From assembly GCF_009870125.1 (NCBI RefSeq), contig NC_046681.1, forward strand, positions 18,055,001 to 18,119,000: a DNA stretch of 64,000 bases. Direction: 5' to 3'. The notes beneath the pieces were generated by a model. That model saw only the letters and a program-made list of their open reading frames with translations. It did no database searches and was not told the origin of the DNA. Below, piece after piece: positions 1-12,099 of this stretch (position 1 is its first letter; the number at the start of each line of letters is the position of its first letter). The position numbers and the translations under genes were made by a program. Source of the DNA: Drosophila pseudoobscura (lineage: Eukaryota; Arthropoda; Insecta; Diptera; Drosophilidae).

Positions 1-1890
1 TCAGCCCCTGCTGACGGTGAACGAGAACATGCATATAGCCGCCGACCTGAAATTGGGCCATACCGTAAGCTACGAGGAGAAGGAGAGCCGGGTATGTTTA
101 AAGATCACAAAGCATTAAATTGTTCGATTAGGTTTAATTCTGGACTTACTCATTCCAGATCGAAGATATTCTGCTGCTCTTGGGTCTGTACGATCACGAC
201 CAGACACTCACATTGCGCCTGTCAGGTGGTCAGAAGAAGAGGCTATCCATTGCAATGGAGCTGATCAACAATCCCACTGTGATGTTTCTAGACGAGCCCA
301 CCACGTAGGACCCCTTCTCTACGTCAGTCCAAGCCAGTTGTTCATCCATTTCTCACCCCATTTCAGTGGTTTGGACAGCAGCTCCTGCACAAAGGTCCTC
401 GAGCTGCTCAAGAAGCTTACAACACAGGGCCGTACCATTATATGCACAATCCACCAGCCCACGGCCAAGCTATTCCAGATATTCGATCAGGTCTACGTTT
501 TGTCGGCAGGCAACTGCGTCTACCAGGGTGGCACAGAGAAGCTGGTGCCTTTCCTCCATGCCGTGGATCTGCCTTGCCCCATGTACCACAATCCGGCGGA
601 TTATAGTAAGTGAAGAGAACCCCTTTAAAGGACACGTTAATATATCCTTGTTGTTTAGTCATCGAACTGGCCTGCGGGGAGTACGGCTATGACAAGATAG
701 ACACACTCAAAAGTGCCACGGAGAACGGGAGCTGTCTGACATGGTTTAACAATCCCAGTGCGGTGCTGCGCTCCGAAGCCTTGATGCGAAAGTATCCCAT
801 TCCCAAGCGCACCAAGAGCGACTCCCTAGAGGACACCAGCTACGCGAACCAGTGCTCGGTGCTGCTGCGGAGAGGCTACATAAAGGCGCGGCGGGATACG
901 ACCATGACACATCTCCGCATCGGAGTCAACATAGCTGTGGCCCTGCTGTTCGGCGCCATGTACGATCACACGGGTCGCGAAGGATCGCGGGTCTTGGATA
1001 ATTACAATTTACTATTTGCCATATTGATGCACCACTCGATGACCACGATGATGTTGACAGTTCTGACCTGTAAGTACATATTTACGCTTTTCTAAGCGGT
1101 GTAGGGTACAAGTTAATCGTTTCCTCCTTTGAACTGCACTACGCCAATAACAGTCCCTATTGAGATGTCCATTCTGATAAAGGAACATTTCAACCGTTGG
1201 TACTCCATGAAAGCCTACTATACTGCCATGACCCTTGTGGACCTCCCCATATCGGTGCGTACCTTCTCGGACTAATCTAAAGTTCCCTTGCCAATTCCAA
1301 CTATTTCTATTGAAGATCATCAGTTGTTTCCTCTTCACCTCAATCGTTTATCTGTGGAGCTACCAGCCCATGGAGTGGGTTCGCTTCTGGATGTTCTTTG
1401 CCATTAGTTTGCTGACAGTCTTTGTGGGCCACAGTTTTGGCCTGATGATAGGTGCCTGGTTTGATGTGGTGAATGGGACATTCTTGGCGCCCGTGCTCAC
1501 CATTCCCATGATGATGTTTGCTGGCTTCGGAGTGACGTTACGTGACCTTCCCAGCTACTTGCGATGGGGCAGTCACATATCCTATTTGAGATATGGGCTG
1601 GAGGGCTTCATATCTGCCATATACGGACTAGATCGGGGAGTTCTAGCGTGCAATGAGGCCCCATATTGCCACTACAGGTAAATAGCAAGAATTTTCACTT
1701 GAAAATCTGGGCCCTAATTTGTCACCTGTGTCGCGATATTTTTTTAAGGTATCCAAAGAAGTTTCTGGAGGAGATTACGATGTCCGGTGATCAGTTCTGG
1801 AATGACGTTATTGCCCTGAGTGCCATGATCCTCATATTCAGGTTCTTTTCCTATATCGTGCTCAAGGCCAAGATTAAATCCATCCGATGA
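1..1890 (+). CDS. ABCG-family half transporter, 3' part (5' end outside window)
   Basis: Seven exons give the last 496 residues of an ABC transporter of the G (White/ABCG1) subfamily: 1-91, 159-304, 367-605, 659-1069, 1154-1254, 1316-1677 and 1749-1890. Exon 2 encodes the signature [12 protein letters not shown] and the Walker B segment [13 protein letters not shown], followed by the switch-His region (TIICTIHQP). A hydrophobic membrane domain then fills the second half, in the usual G-family order of ATPase first and membrane domain second. The Walker A part lies upstream of base 1. Such proteins dimerise and move sterols or other lipids across membranes; the substrate here is unknown. All introns are 45-85 nt with GT-AG ends. 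From its neighbours it is probably the orthologue of D. melanogaster CG5853, which is an inference. A polyadenylation signal AATAAA lies at 2008-2013. The family call is very secure; the orthologue name is not. Confidence 0.93.
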
Positions 1891-2070
1891 GCGAGAGGGA
1901 GCCTGCAGTTACCATTACCCATTCCTTGTATTATACATTTTTGTTGAACATTACGTTTAGTGCTATTAATATTTAAATAATATTTACACGTACATAAAAC
2001 ATTGTTAAATAAAGCTACAATCTGTAACTAGCCTATGAAGCCTCTGGTATCAGCCTCGATATCACACAAT

Positions 2071-3845
2071 TTAGTTGTTCAGGCCTTGGACGACCTCAGT
2101 ATCTTGTATCCTCTCCACCGCTGGCTGTAGGAGCTTTTGAAGTTCCTTGGCACTGGTCGCCATATTTCCGGAGTGCAGCTATAAAACACAACATTGAGTT
2201 CATGTTCTGTGTTGTGATTAATGGGATATTGACTTACCAAAACAACTTTTTGACCTAAGGATTCCAAGAGCCGCTGCTTTAGGCGGATCAAGGACGTGGG
2301 TTTCTTGCTAAACCTTAAAGTTTGTTGTGGAGTGAGTAGTTCCACAAAGTAGACGCTCGCCTGGCCGCCCATTGTCTGCACTCGCAGGCTGGGGATATTG
2401 ATGCCACTGATGGGGCAGACTAGATCAACGCCCTCCACCTCAGCATCTAGACCTAACTGCTCGGCGTACTTGGTAAAGTCCGTCCGTTCCTTGAGCAAAT
2501 ATCCAGGGGCCCGGGTAAACTCCTTGAACACCTGTTCGGTTTTCAATTTTGCCAGTGATGGATGTTCGATGGCCACAGCCGAGCGCAGGACTGTTAGCCG
2601 GCTGTCCACTTTGGGTTGTGCTTTCTGGCGATGTTGCGTGGCCTTCAGTTCTTCGGCGGCGTCTATCAAATCCTTTGAGTAATGCCCCAACGTGTACAGG
2701 GATAGGCAGGTATCTACCAGGTTGTCTGGGTAAAAATTATACTCGCCATGATCGAGTTTTCGAAGGGCAGCCAGCTCAAGCTGTCTGAGCTGCGCAGCAG
2801 ACAATTGGCAATTGAGTTGTGCGCAAGACCACAGAAATGTGGCTAAGTCTTTGGCCCTCAAGTCTCCTGGCTTGAGAGAGCCCATTAGCCGCTCCACTAT
2901 GACGGACAGACATTCTTCTTGGTCCCAAAGTTGTTCGGCAAAAAATGCAAAAATGTGTCCCAATCCTCTGGGTTCAATCTGAGTTATTTGCGCAGAGTCC
3001 AAACAAATTTGCTGCAGATGCTGGCACACTCGTTCGTCTCGCACACGCTGCAGCCGCATAGCCTTGATGAAAGATATTAACAGGGCAGAGCTTTCTGAAG
3101 TGAGCTTCAAACTCAAAACGGCATTAGCCAAAGTTGTGTCATAAGCCTCTTTCGCAGTGCCCTTAATCACAGTGGACGTCTTGTAGGCGGCATTGCTTAT
3201 CAGAGCGAGATCCAGTTCACTTAGGGCTGGCAAATGCTTTGGAAGCTGCTCCTCCAGGAGCTCTTGAAAATCGTTTGATGTCGTCTGCTTCTTTTGCAGT
3301 CCCATATAAAAGCAAACTTGCAGAAACCGCTCTTTGTTGTCGTGGAAATCCTCCATAGCCAGCCTGCGCACTGCTTCCTGATGAAAATCCGTTCTTTTCA
3401 GCCAGTTTGGTATGAGGAAAAGGAATGAATACAGCGTTTCAAGCACTGTTGAGGTGTCCATCTTTGCGAGCTGTGCCACAGCATGTGCATCCAATGTGTT
3501 TAGAGCGGTTACATACATAGGAAGAGCTGCATTCGAACGATAGCTTGAAGCTAGAATGATCAGCGCTGGCAGTTGTGAAGCATCTGTCTTCTCCACAGAT
3601 CGCTGGAAGTAGCGACCGTCTGTGATTGGAAAATAGTCGGCATACCGCACTGTCGTCGGAGGCAGCACATGCTCTTTATCCTTGTACCGCTCCAGAGCGA
3701 TGTGTTTGGCAAACCGTGTGAGCAGCGTGCCGGCCTCATCGGCGGTGTCCCGCAGCACATCTCTCGGCGTGAAGGAAGAGTAACATCTCAATTTTTTGGT
3801 GGGGGTAGAGGCGGCCCCCGCAAATCGGCGAAGTAATGCGTACAT
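2071..3845 (-). CDS. FASTK/RAP-domain mitochondrial protein (FASTKD-like)
   Basis: A 571-residue protein starting MYALLRRFAGAAST, an Arg-rich leader that fits mitochondrial import. The long alpha-helical body and the C-terminal RAP domain (core VQTMGGQASVYFVEL to LIRLKQRLLESLGQKVVL) are those of FASTK-type mitochondrial RNA-metabolism proteins. Coding exons are 3845-2238 and 2178-2071. The 59-nt intron 2237-2179 has a perfect GTAAGT donor and a TTTTATAG acceptor. Without splicing the frame stays open to 2079 but gives an unrelated 38-residue tail. The spliced tail (LLHSGNMATSAKELQKLL) fits a RAP-domain end better. It lies head-to-head with Apf, with about 140 bp between start codons. By position and content it is probably CG31643 of D. 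melanogaster. The function is inferred from the family only. Confidence 0.85.
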
Positions 3846-3917
3846 CGTGTAAGTAATTTTAACAATTTTTTATGTAATGAATTCACTCAAAAACGTGCAC
3901 ATCGAGCTCAGTTTTAA

Positions 3918-4486
<569 letters not shown>

Positions 4487-4741
4487 AAATTATAATCAAA
4501 TTATAAAAACATTAACAATAAACAAAGAGTCGCAAATTATACAACACTATTTAAGAAAAACACTAAAAAATACCATGAAAAAAAGTACTGTAAAAGGTGT
4601 AAAAGAATGGATTGTAACAACGTTAACAGCACTGTTTTCGAGCATTGTGAAAATTGTATAAATTTATAGATTGTTTTGTTGTGTGAGCTGAAAGCGGCTT
4701 AATTAAAAGCCAGTGATAGAAATAATAGTAATTATTTCACT

Positions 4742-7481
4742 ATGGGTTCCCGTTCACGCACCCCAAGCACGTCGGGAAAGCGCCGGCATCACAAAAGCAA
4801 GCACAAGAAACGCAGTAAGTCTCACAATCGGGATCGGGACCACGACCACGAGCGCAGCAGCACGAGAACTGGCAGAGATAAATCCACAGAGGTGAACCAC
4901 CATGGCCGGCGTGACCGAGACCGCGAGAGGCATCGGAGCGACAGGCATACCGAATATCGCAGCTCACCATCTATATCAAAGACTCGAAAACGGTCCAGTT
5001 CATCGAGCGGGGATAGCCAATATTCGGACCATGAGTCTCAGCGTAGCAGACACAAGCGCAGCCGCTTCAAGAAGCTGGACGAAGTAAGTGGTGTTTCCTA
5101 CATTCGGAATTAAACGGAATTTATCAAAAATCTTTTGCAGCAAAACCAGTTGCAGGTGGAGCGTCTGGCGGAAATGGAGCGGCAGCGTCGACAAAAAGAG
5201 GCTGAGCAAAAAACTGTCGAGGAGGAAGCAGCGAAACGTATCGAGATGCTGGTTAAGAAGCGTGTTGAGGAGGAGCTAGAAAAGCGGCGCGATGAGATTG
5301 AACAAGAGGTTAACCGTCGCGTCGAGACCGCCAAGGCCGAAATGGAGCGAGAAATGATGCTGGAACTGGAGAGGCGGCGCGAGCAGATACGCGAAGAAGA
5401 ACGCCGTCGCGAGGTAGGTGCTCGTAATCAGATTTCGCTGGACGACTGCTGCTATCACTGTCAGAAAACTACACACAAAACGACAACTACCGAAAACATG
5501 AACAAAATTAAACAGCAGTTAAAAACAGTCGTCTTCACAATGCCACCAGAAATTGCTCAAGCGGCGTTTTCAGCAACGGCTCAGTGTGCGCGTGTGTACA
5601 TGCATCTGTAAAATATTCCCAAATCCCATCCCTTCATTTAAATAACTTGCATAACCCATGAACCACCCCATATTTAACTGTTTAAAGGCGTAGACATGGC
5701 TAACACCCCACCACCTCTTGCATCACTAACCTGGCATTTTTCAGCTCGCCTCTATCGCCACACGCCTGCACACAACCCCACTGAGCCCCACCTGGGAACG
5801 CCGCGGCAGGTTTCGCATCTATCTTCTTGCCAATAATTTTGTAATTTTTATTTTTCCTACCAAAAAAGCCAAAATAACGACATTGCCAAGTGTCGCATGT
5901 GTCACAGTTTTGATGCCCAAAAAATATTGCATACGTTTACTATTAGCTTCATCCTTTGTTTGTTCTTACCTACATCTTATTTAAAATTTTATTTTGGTAT
6001 TGGTTTTTGTAACCCGTTGTTATCATTGGGCGCATACTACGCTTTTTGTAGACCGTATTCAGCGTGATACTCTTGTTGTATGTACGAGTAAGTGCGTGTT
6101 TCATGCGAAAGTGCGTAAAAAATACACAGAAATCCCAGCAAATCACACAGAGCCCCCGTGCCGGAGTTAAAGCAAGCATGCTGTGAAGCCCTTGGTCCAT
6201 GGAAGCACAGATAAGCAAAGGTTGCTCGCGCACTCCTCTACTCTTCTCTAAAAAACCCAGGTTCGCGTACAGTCTTGAAGTCTTTAAGTTAGTTGCGATA
6301 GTTAGGTGGTCTAGTTGTGGGGGCGGGCTTTGAGCCTGCCGACTACTTAGTTCCATCTGTACGCTGCTTGAAAAATAAAGACAAATGACGGGTGAGTGTC
6401 CTAAGCAAAAGATATCTCGTGGACGATGTGATATGCCATCAACATCTAACGATATAACGATACAAGCTATAACGTACATAGCTAAACAATATGTGATCGA
6501 CAACCAGAAGACTGAAGATAGTTTAAGACTCACTCGCCAAGGTTTTAGTTTTATAGAACATCAGTTTGTAATATTTTCTTAAGCCGGATTGCCGTTTTTC
6601 CACATTTTCGTACATTTTGCGATTTTCATGTTTGTTTTTGAAGCTTTTTATTTTTCCAAAAAATGTGTATGGAATTAGCAAAACGAAAAAAAATCAAAAC
6701 GAAAAATATCCAAAAAGTCTAAAAATTACCAAACAAATTTAGCCATTATACTGGAATAATGACCCATTTAAATAGTAAGTAGCAACAAAACAAAAAAAAA
6801 CAAAAAATAAATGAAATGACCAACAATTTAGAAATACTAGTACATTTGTTTATGTTGTGTGCTATTATATTGTAATAAACTAAAAGAAGAACTTACTTAA
6901 AACATTCTTATTAGACACTACTAAATGTTTTTACTTTCACCAAAATTTTCTTTGTAACTTAATGTTAAACATAAAAATAGATTTAACTGCATTTGCAGCC
7001 CATCAAGCAAAAAAAAAAATGAAAAACTGCAACCACAAACTTCTGTGCGTCCAATTATCGCATAGTTTGCATCGCATCGCTGATGTCAAGAAACTGTTTC
7101 TATTTCATAGTTATAAGCTATGATTAAAATACTAGGCATGCTTTATTAATACGACATTTTGTTTGGGTTTTATAGGAGGATGAAAAGCAAAAACGCGAAG
7201 AGCTTGAAGAGATTTTGGCCGAAAATAATCGTAAAATAGAAGAGGCTCAAAGAAAATTGGTAAGCTATCAAAGGTTATTATTACTTAAAAAATTTTCTTA
7301 ATGCTTTTCTGTGTTGCTTTAGGCCGAGGAACGCTTAGCAATAATTGAAGAGCAGCGTCTGATGGACGAGGAACGCCAACGCATGCGCAAAGAACAGGAA
7401 AAACGCGTCAAAGAGGAGCAAAAAGTCATATTAGGGAAAAACAATTCCAGGCCCAAGCTGTCATTCTCCCTCAGACAATGA
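4742..7481 (+). CDS. ARGLU1-like arginine/glutamate-rich splicing and transcription cofactor
   Basis: Four exons (4742-5083, 5141-5413, 7176-7259, 7323-7481) encode 285 residues. The N-terminal third is an RS/His-rich region beginning [20 protein letters not shown]. The rest is a long Glu/Arg coiled coil ([20 protein letters not shown] onward) that ends with the family C-terminus [18 protein letters not shown], almost the same as the end of vertebrate ARGLU1. ARGLU1 proteins bind RNA and modulate splicing and nuclear-receptor transcription. Introns 1 and 3 are about 60 nt, but intron 2 is 1,762 nt. Retaining the start of intron 2 would add about 66 unrelated residues before a stop at about 5609. 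By position this is probably CG31712 of D. melanogaster. A 3' UTR of several hundred bases follows, with AATAAA-like sequence near 7936. Confidence 0.9.
6261..6391 (+). other. Candidate cassette (poison) exon inside ARGLU1-like intron 2
   Basis: A pyrimidine-rich tract (CTCCTCTACTCTTCTCT) leads to a CAG acceptor ending at 6260, and a GTGAGT donor begins at 6392. This bounds a 131-nt segment. Inclusion would add five codons and then a stop (GTT CGC GTA CAG TCT TGA), so the mRNA would be a nonsense-mediated-decay target. Vertebrate ARGLU1 is known to carry a regulatory alternative exon in one of its introns, which makes this plausible. The exon itself is an inference from splice signals only. 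Confidence 0.3.
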
Positions 7482-10400
7482 GCCACTTGCGGCACGTCGT
7501 CCGCTGAGGACCGTGGCATTAATTCTTGTTAACAGCTTTTGCTTTTTTGTTTACCTCACTCGCAATTTGTCTGTACTTAAAACCATTTGTTCGTTTTTAT
7601 TGTTCTTATTGTGTTTATTATTATTGCATTTTTAATGACGAACTGATGGTTTAAAGTACAAGCAAAGTGCAAGTTTCAACTTTTTCGAAATTGCCAATTA
7701 TTATGAAAATATTTATTATACAGCTCTACGTAGTGCAATGTGCTAGCGATTTCCTTAAATTTTTTGCATATACAATTCATATGTGGACGAATGATTATGT
7801 GTATTATGTGCGTCGTATTTTTAACACATCTGAAAAATTAAGAAAAATCTGAAAAATTAGTGAATATGTATCTATTTGCAATTTTTGATATTTCAAAAAA
7901 ACAAAAAACAAAAAACAAACCGCAATCGAAATGGATAATAAAAATTTTAGAAATGCGTAAAATTTGATTGCAACAGTCGGTATAAATTGAAATTCTCATA
8001 GCAGAGATTTCAATGGGGGTTGAAAGTCTGGATCCTCACGATCCTGGCAAAGTAAATTCTTCGTCCAGCTGGGCCTATTTGCCCTAGATATATCGCCTAT
8101 TTTGAAAAGTGTGTCAAAAGCAAAGGGCATCGAAGGACCTCTACCGTAGGATTGTAGGTCTGGTCGCCGCCAGGGGAGCACCGAATTTTCTAAATCGGAG
8201 TAGATCTGTAGAGCTAAAAGATAATATCCTTATTGTCCTTGATATACAAAAATCGGGGATTTTCTTCGGATCACGATGAGGTGTAGCATGTCCCGATCGT
8301 ATGTAAAATGGCGGAGTTACAGCGATTTGCGATTTTCCCACAAACAGCGATTGGGAATTTGTTTTGCATACTTTTGGGGGCTCAAAACGTAGAGAAAAAA
8401 ATTAAATAAAACCAGCTACCTTCTGCTCATTTCTGTTCGCCTGGTATCCCACATTTGAAATTTCTCGTTTTCTGTCATTTGAGAATTCGCAAGCTGAGTG
8501 TTGTTGTTGTCCAAAATGCTGTTGTTGTTGTTGTCAATTGTTGTACAACAATTGTTGTTGTTGTTGTACAACAACAACCCTCAACTTGCGAGTGCTCAAA
8601 TGACAGAAAACGAGAAATTTCAGATCTGGGATACCAGGCGAACAGAAATCAGCAGAAGGTCGCTGGTTTTTTTTTTATTGTACAGTGGCGCTCCCACCGG
8701 TCACCGGGTATTTTTTGAACTAAATTTTGACTGGTGGCGGGCGACGGCTACTGATGGTACTAAATTATAGTATTAGTTCGAGAACTCACCGCTGATCTTA
8801 CTGGGGGCGTTAATAAGAAAGTAGAAGTCATGTAAAATCATGCGTAACGTTTTTTTAAATTAGTAAACCGATTGTTAATTAAATCGCTATATCAATTTCT
8901 CATCCGATTTGAACGCTTGGCCCCTCCTTGTGATCGAGTTCGTGTCCCGGATTGTTTGGAGTCAGATTAATACCAAGGACAATAAGGATAGCTTACTGAT
9001 ATATTCCTCTGTCATACGTATCGCGCCGATCTGGGTGTGCCACGGCTTCCTGTGATCTGAAAATCCTTGATTTGGCAGAGACATTATCAATGATTATGGA
9101 TATTTGGCCCAATATTTTATTTTCTCCGCTATTTGTCTACCGATCTGGCGGTAATCCACAGTGATCGGGCAGAATGAGCTAAACTGCTTCCCTTCCCCAA
9201 TCCAATCCCCTCCTCGCACTTGTATCGGACACGATCTACTCGTGTGTACATGTCGCTAAGTAGACACAACTTATTATTTATAGAGACTACTTAAATTTAT
9301 ATGTCTTGTTGCTGATTGGGTTGGGCGATGCTGGACAGCGGGCGACAGCAAGCACGGCCGCGGATGATGGAGAAGGGCGACAGGGGTCCTGGGGCAGAGA
9401 AGTCAAACTGTCCAAGTGCGTGAGCAGGCGGTGGCGACTCCAAAATTGGTCCACGACCACTCGCAATGAAATCGTAATCTTGTTCTAAATGAATGTGGCG
9501 CAAGATACGAATACGAATACTCATACGCACCGCACCGCCTGTCAGCTCCACCCCACTCAACTTCACCTGACCCCACTCTACTCCAGCGCATATTACTTCA
9601 TATTGAATTTGGCAACGTGTTTGGTGTTTCGTTTGGTTTGGAGCCTTTACTTTGCCTACCTTTTTCGCATTGATTTGTGTGCGGAGCATGCGTGAAAGGC
9701 GAAGGCGACAGCACTGCCACCTGACCAGACCCAGATCTGGTCAGATCACAGATCTTGGGGGGCACGGCACTCTGGCGGATGTTGCAATTTGATTAATTAA
9801 TTAAGTGGAAAATCGGTAAAGCTCTTTACGGCATTTCTCAGGTTTGTCGATCAAACGATCTGCGAATGTCAACGTGCAATTTGTTTGTTGTGACGGCGAT
9901 AAGCTTATCCCCTTCCCATTCGGCCATTCAATATGTCAGTTAACTTGTCAGCAAAGTGATCCTAATAGTGGAGTTGTGGAGATAAAATGGAAGTGAAGTA
10001 GCCCCCACAATTTACTTAAAGGGCTAAGGGGAGACGCCAATAAAGATACGAACATTTATAGATTGATCTCTTAAGTATACTTACCGTCTGTGGTCAATCC
10101 TTCCTTTCTCATGATCTCTATCAAATACCATTATTCGAAATCAAATCTTTGAACCCACGAAAACCAACTAAAACCTATCATATTGGATTAATTGCTTCTC
10201 TGATATCAGACAACTTTCACTTGACTTTGGACCATGATCGTAGTTTGAATGGTATGCTGGGTTCCATTGTATGACTGTGGCGTATGGGTCACATAGGACC
10301 CGATTGACAATCCAGAAACATGAGCTTAGCTTTGCCTACATTGTTGCTACAAACTGGAGCAAAGCACTGTGAATGTTTTATTACCACAGTACAAAATTTG

Positions 10401-10520
10401 CCAAAAAATAAAATTAAAAAATGATAACAATTTTGCATTAGCCGGATTCCGGTTCGCGGTGCGTGGTGCGTGTGTTTGGGCTTGGATTTGGAATGGAGGT
10501 GGGGCCAGAGAGCTTTGACT
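7482..10520. other. Gene-free interval between ARGLU1-like and the first cuticle gene
   Basis: After the ARGLU1-like 3' UTR (to roughly 7960) no conserved coding region is visible. The stretch 8000-9100 around the hairpin looks like degraded repetitive DNA. For example, a word near 8220-8245 (ATCCTTATTGTCCTTGATAT) recurs in reverse complement near 8968-8990. From 9100 to 10500 there is low-complexity and unique sequence that probably includes control regions for the cuticle gene. Frames at 9297-9695 overlap on both strands and have no recognisable domain. Confidence 0.5.
8407..8670. repeat. Long imperfect inverted repeat (foldback hairpin)
   Basis: The arm 8407-8510 is the reverse complement of 8568-8670. 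I count about 8 mismatches over 100 positions, several of which become G:U pairs in RNA. The loop of about 57 nt is a (GTT)n/(AAC)n tract around the perfect palindrome CAATTGTTGTACAACAATTG at 8535-8554. Read as RNA, this would be a hairpin stem of about 100 bp. It could be a hairpin-RNA (endo-siRNA) locus or a foldback/MITE-type DNA element. No transposase frame and no clear target-site duplication were seen. Confidence 0.8.
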
Positions 10521-10530
10521 CGACGAGCTA

Positions 10531-10571
10531 TATAAAAGTTGCGAGCGCGACACTTGGAGACATAGTTCAGT
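10531..10571 (+). promoter_or_regulatory. Core promoter of first cuticle gene (TATA + TCAGT initiator)
   Basis: TATAAAAG lies at 10531-10538 and an arthropod initiator TCAGT at 10567-10571, about 70 bases before the start codon. The spacing is slightly longer than the usual 30 or so bases, so the exact transcription start may lie a few bases upstream of TCAGT. Confidence 0.7.
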
Positions 10572-10639
10572 GCAGGAGCCCCAAGTGAAGCCAACTACCA
10601 AGACACCACCGTCCAAATCCAAACAAATTCCTAGCCAAA

Positions 10640-11156
10640 ATGTTCGCTGTAAGTCAAAAGGATAAGAGACAATCATGGAAGGAGATTCTCCACTAACCAC
10701 CGTTCTCCATCCGCTCCATTGCAGCTTTTGTCTCTGTTCATCCTGGGTGTGGGCGCTGCCGCCGCCATCGAGCTCCCACTGAGCCCCATCTACCACTCTC
10801 CGGGTCTTGTCAAGCCCCTGCTGAAGGCTGTCGAGGTTGAGGCGCCCGCCCACTATGACTTTGCCTACTCGGTGCACGACGAGCACACCGGCGACATTAA
10901 GAGCCAGACGGAGTCCCGCAAGGGAGATCAAGTGCAGGGCCAGTACACACTGATCGATGCCGATGGATACCTGCGTACCGTGGACTACACCTCGGATGCC
11001 CACAATGGTTTCAATGCCGTCGTCCGCCGAGATCCTCTAGGTCACAAGGTGATCAAGGCTGCTCCCATTGCCAAGGTCCTGTCTCCTCTACCCCTGGCCT
11101 ATGGGGCCCCAAAGCTGCTCGCCGCCCCCAAACTGCCCCTCGGCTTGTACCAATAA
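10640..11156 (+). CDS. Cpr30F: RR-2 cuticular protein (Cpr30F-like)
   Basis: Exon 1 (10640-10648) encodes only MFA. After a 76-nt intron, exon 2 (10725-11156) gives a 146-residue precursor. Residues 1 to about 17 form a signal peptide (MFALLSLFILGVGAAAA). The chitin-binding Rebers-Riddiford RR-2 domain occupies the middle (HYDFAYSVHDEHTGDIKSQT to GYLRTVDYTSDAHNGFNAVV). The tail is rich in Ala, Pro and Leu, as is common for cuticle proteins. The split signal peptide with an intron after three or four codons is the standard Cpr layout. It lies next to a second RR-2 gene on the other strand. The gene name is inferred from position. An AATAAA lies at about 11480, after the 3' UTR. Confidence 0.93.
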
Positions 11157-11625
11157 GTCGAAGAGCTGGATAGGCAGAGAGAGAGAGAGAGATATCAAAC
11201 ACTGATTTCATCGCATCGACGACGACCACCCATCCGCATCTGTATCTGAACTTTAGCCGAACTATGTTTTACCTGACACCCAGACACCACCTCGTATCGT
11301 ATCGTATCGTATCTACATTCTACGCTCTAAACAAGCCCTATGCGTCTATTCTGCTTCCTCTTCGACGACTTTTCCACTAAGACTCTTCGCCACTCAACTA
11401 CCGGTAGCGCCTCATATCGGTACAAGTGGGGTCCTATCTCATCTGCGTAATATTGTACATATTATGTGTAAATAGAAGGCAATAAATGCATTTTTAGAAA
11501 ACAATCTCGATCAGACAAACACTTTTCAAACAACAGCCTGTGGATATATTGTACAAATACATATCATATGATCTATGGTAGTTTCAGAGTCCTGTCCGCT
11601 GAGAATGTCCCTTTTCGGTGTCTGT

Positions 11626-12001
11626 TCAGTAGCGGGAGATGCTGGCAACGGGCTCACGACGAACTTGCGCATTGAAACCCAACAGCGGATCGGAGGTGTA
11701 GTCCACAATTCGGCGATGGCCATCGGGTTCAATGAGGGAGTAACGACCCGTTACATACTCGCCACGCCGATGCTCGAACTGGTCCTTGACATCCCCAGTT
11801 TCGCTGTCGTGGACGGCATAATGGAACTCATACTGAGGTGGGCTGGAAATCAGCTCATCGGGGTGGCTGGCGATGATGGCAGCCTGAACAGCGGCAAATG
11901 CACACAGGATCAGGCAAACGCCAATGCTGGTAGACTACTCAAGGGCTTCTTTAGACTGCGGATAGACTTTCATAGTGTTTGGCGCTTACCCGGGCACTCA
12001 T
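11626..12001 (-). CDS. Cpr30B: RR-2 cuticular protein (Cpr30B-like)
   Basis: Exon 1 (12001-11990) encodes MSAR; exon 2 (11934-11626) supplies the rest of a 106-residue precursor. The intron has a GTAAGC donor and the acceptor TGAGTAG. An alternative AG 10 bases further in (TACCAG) would break the frame. A signal peptide ([16 protein letters not shown]) is followed by the RR-2 domain [20 protein letters not shown] to [20 protein letters not shown], and the protein ends shortly after. It converges with the Cpr30F-like gene, and the two share the RR-2 core, which points to an old duplication. Confidence 0.9.
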
Positions 12002-12087
12002 GCTGGAGCTAGCGCTGGAGCTGGAGATGGGGCTGTAGCTCTGGGTGGAACGTAATCGACTGATGACTAAGGGCTTGTCTCTACTAG

Positions 12088-12096
12088 CTTTTATAT
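12088..12096 (-). promoter_or_regulatory. TATA box of second cuticle gene
   Basis: On the minus strand ATATAAAAG lies about 90 bases upstream of the start codon at 12001. This is consistent with a short 5' UTR and the inducible, TATA-driven expression usual for cuticle genes. Confidence 0.65.
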
Positions 12097-12099
12097 GCA

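Noticed and set aside
5414-5611. Extension of the ARGLU1-like second exon by about 66 codons
   Set aside because: It follows a good GTAGGT donor, and the added residues are unlike any ARGLU1 protein; at most a retained-intron form.
9297-9695. Overlapping open frames on both strands
   Set aside because: No recognisable domain, both strands open at once, and no promoter or splice pattern. Treated as chance.
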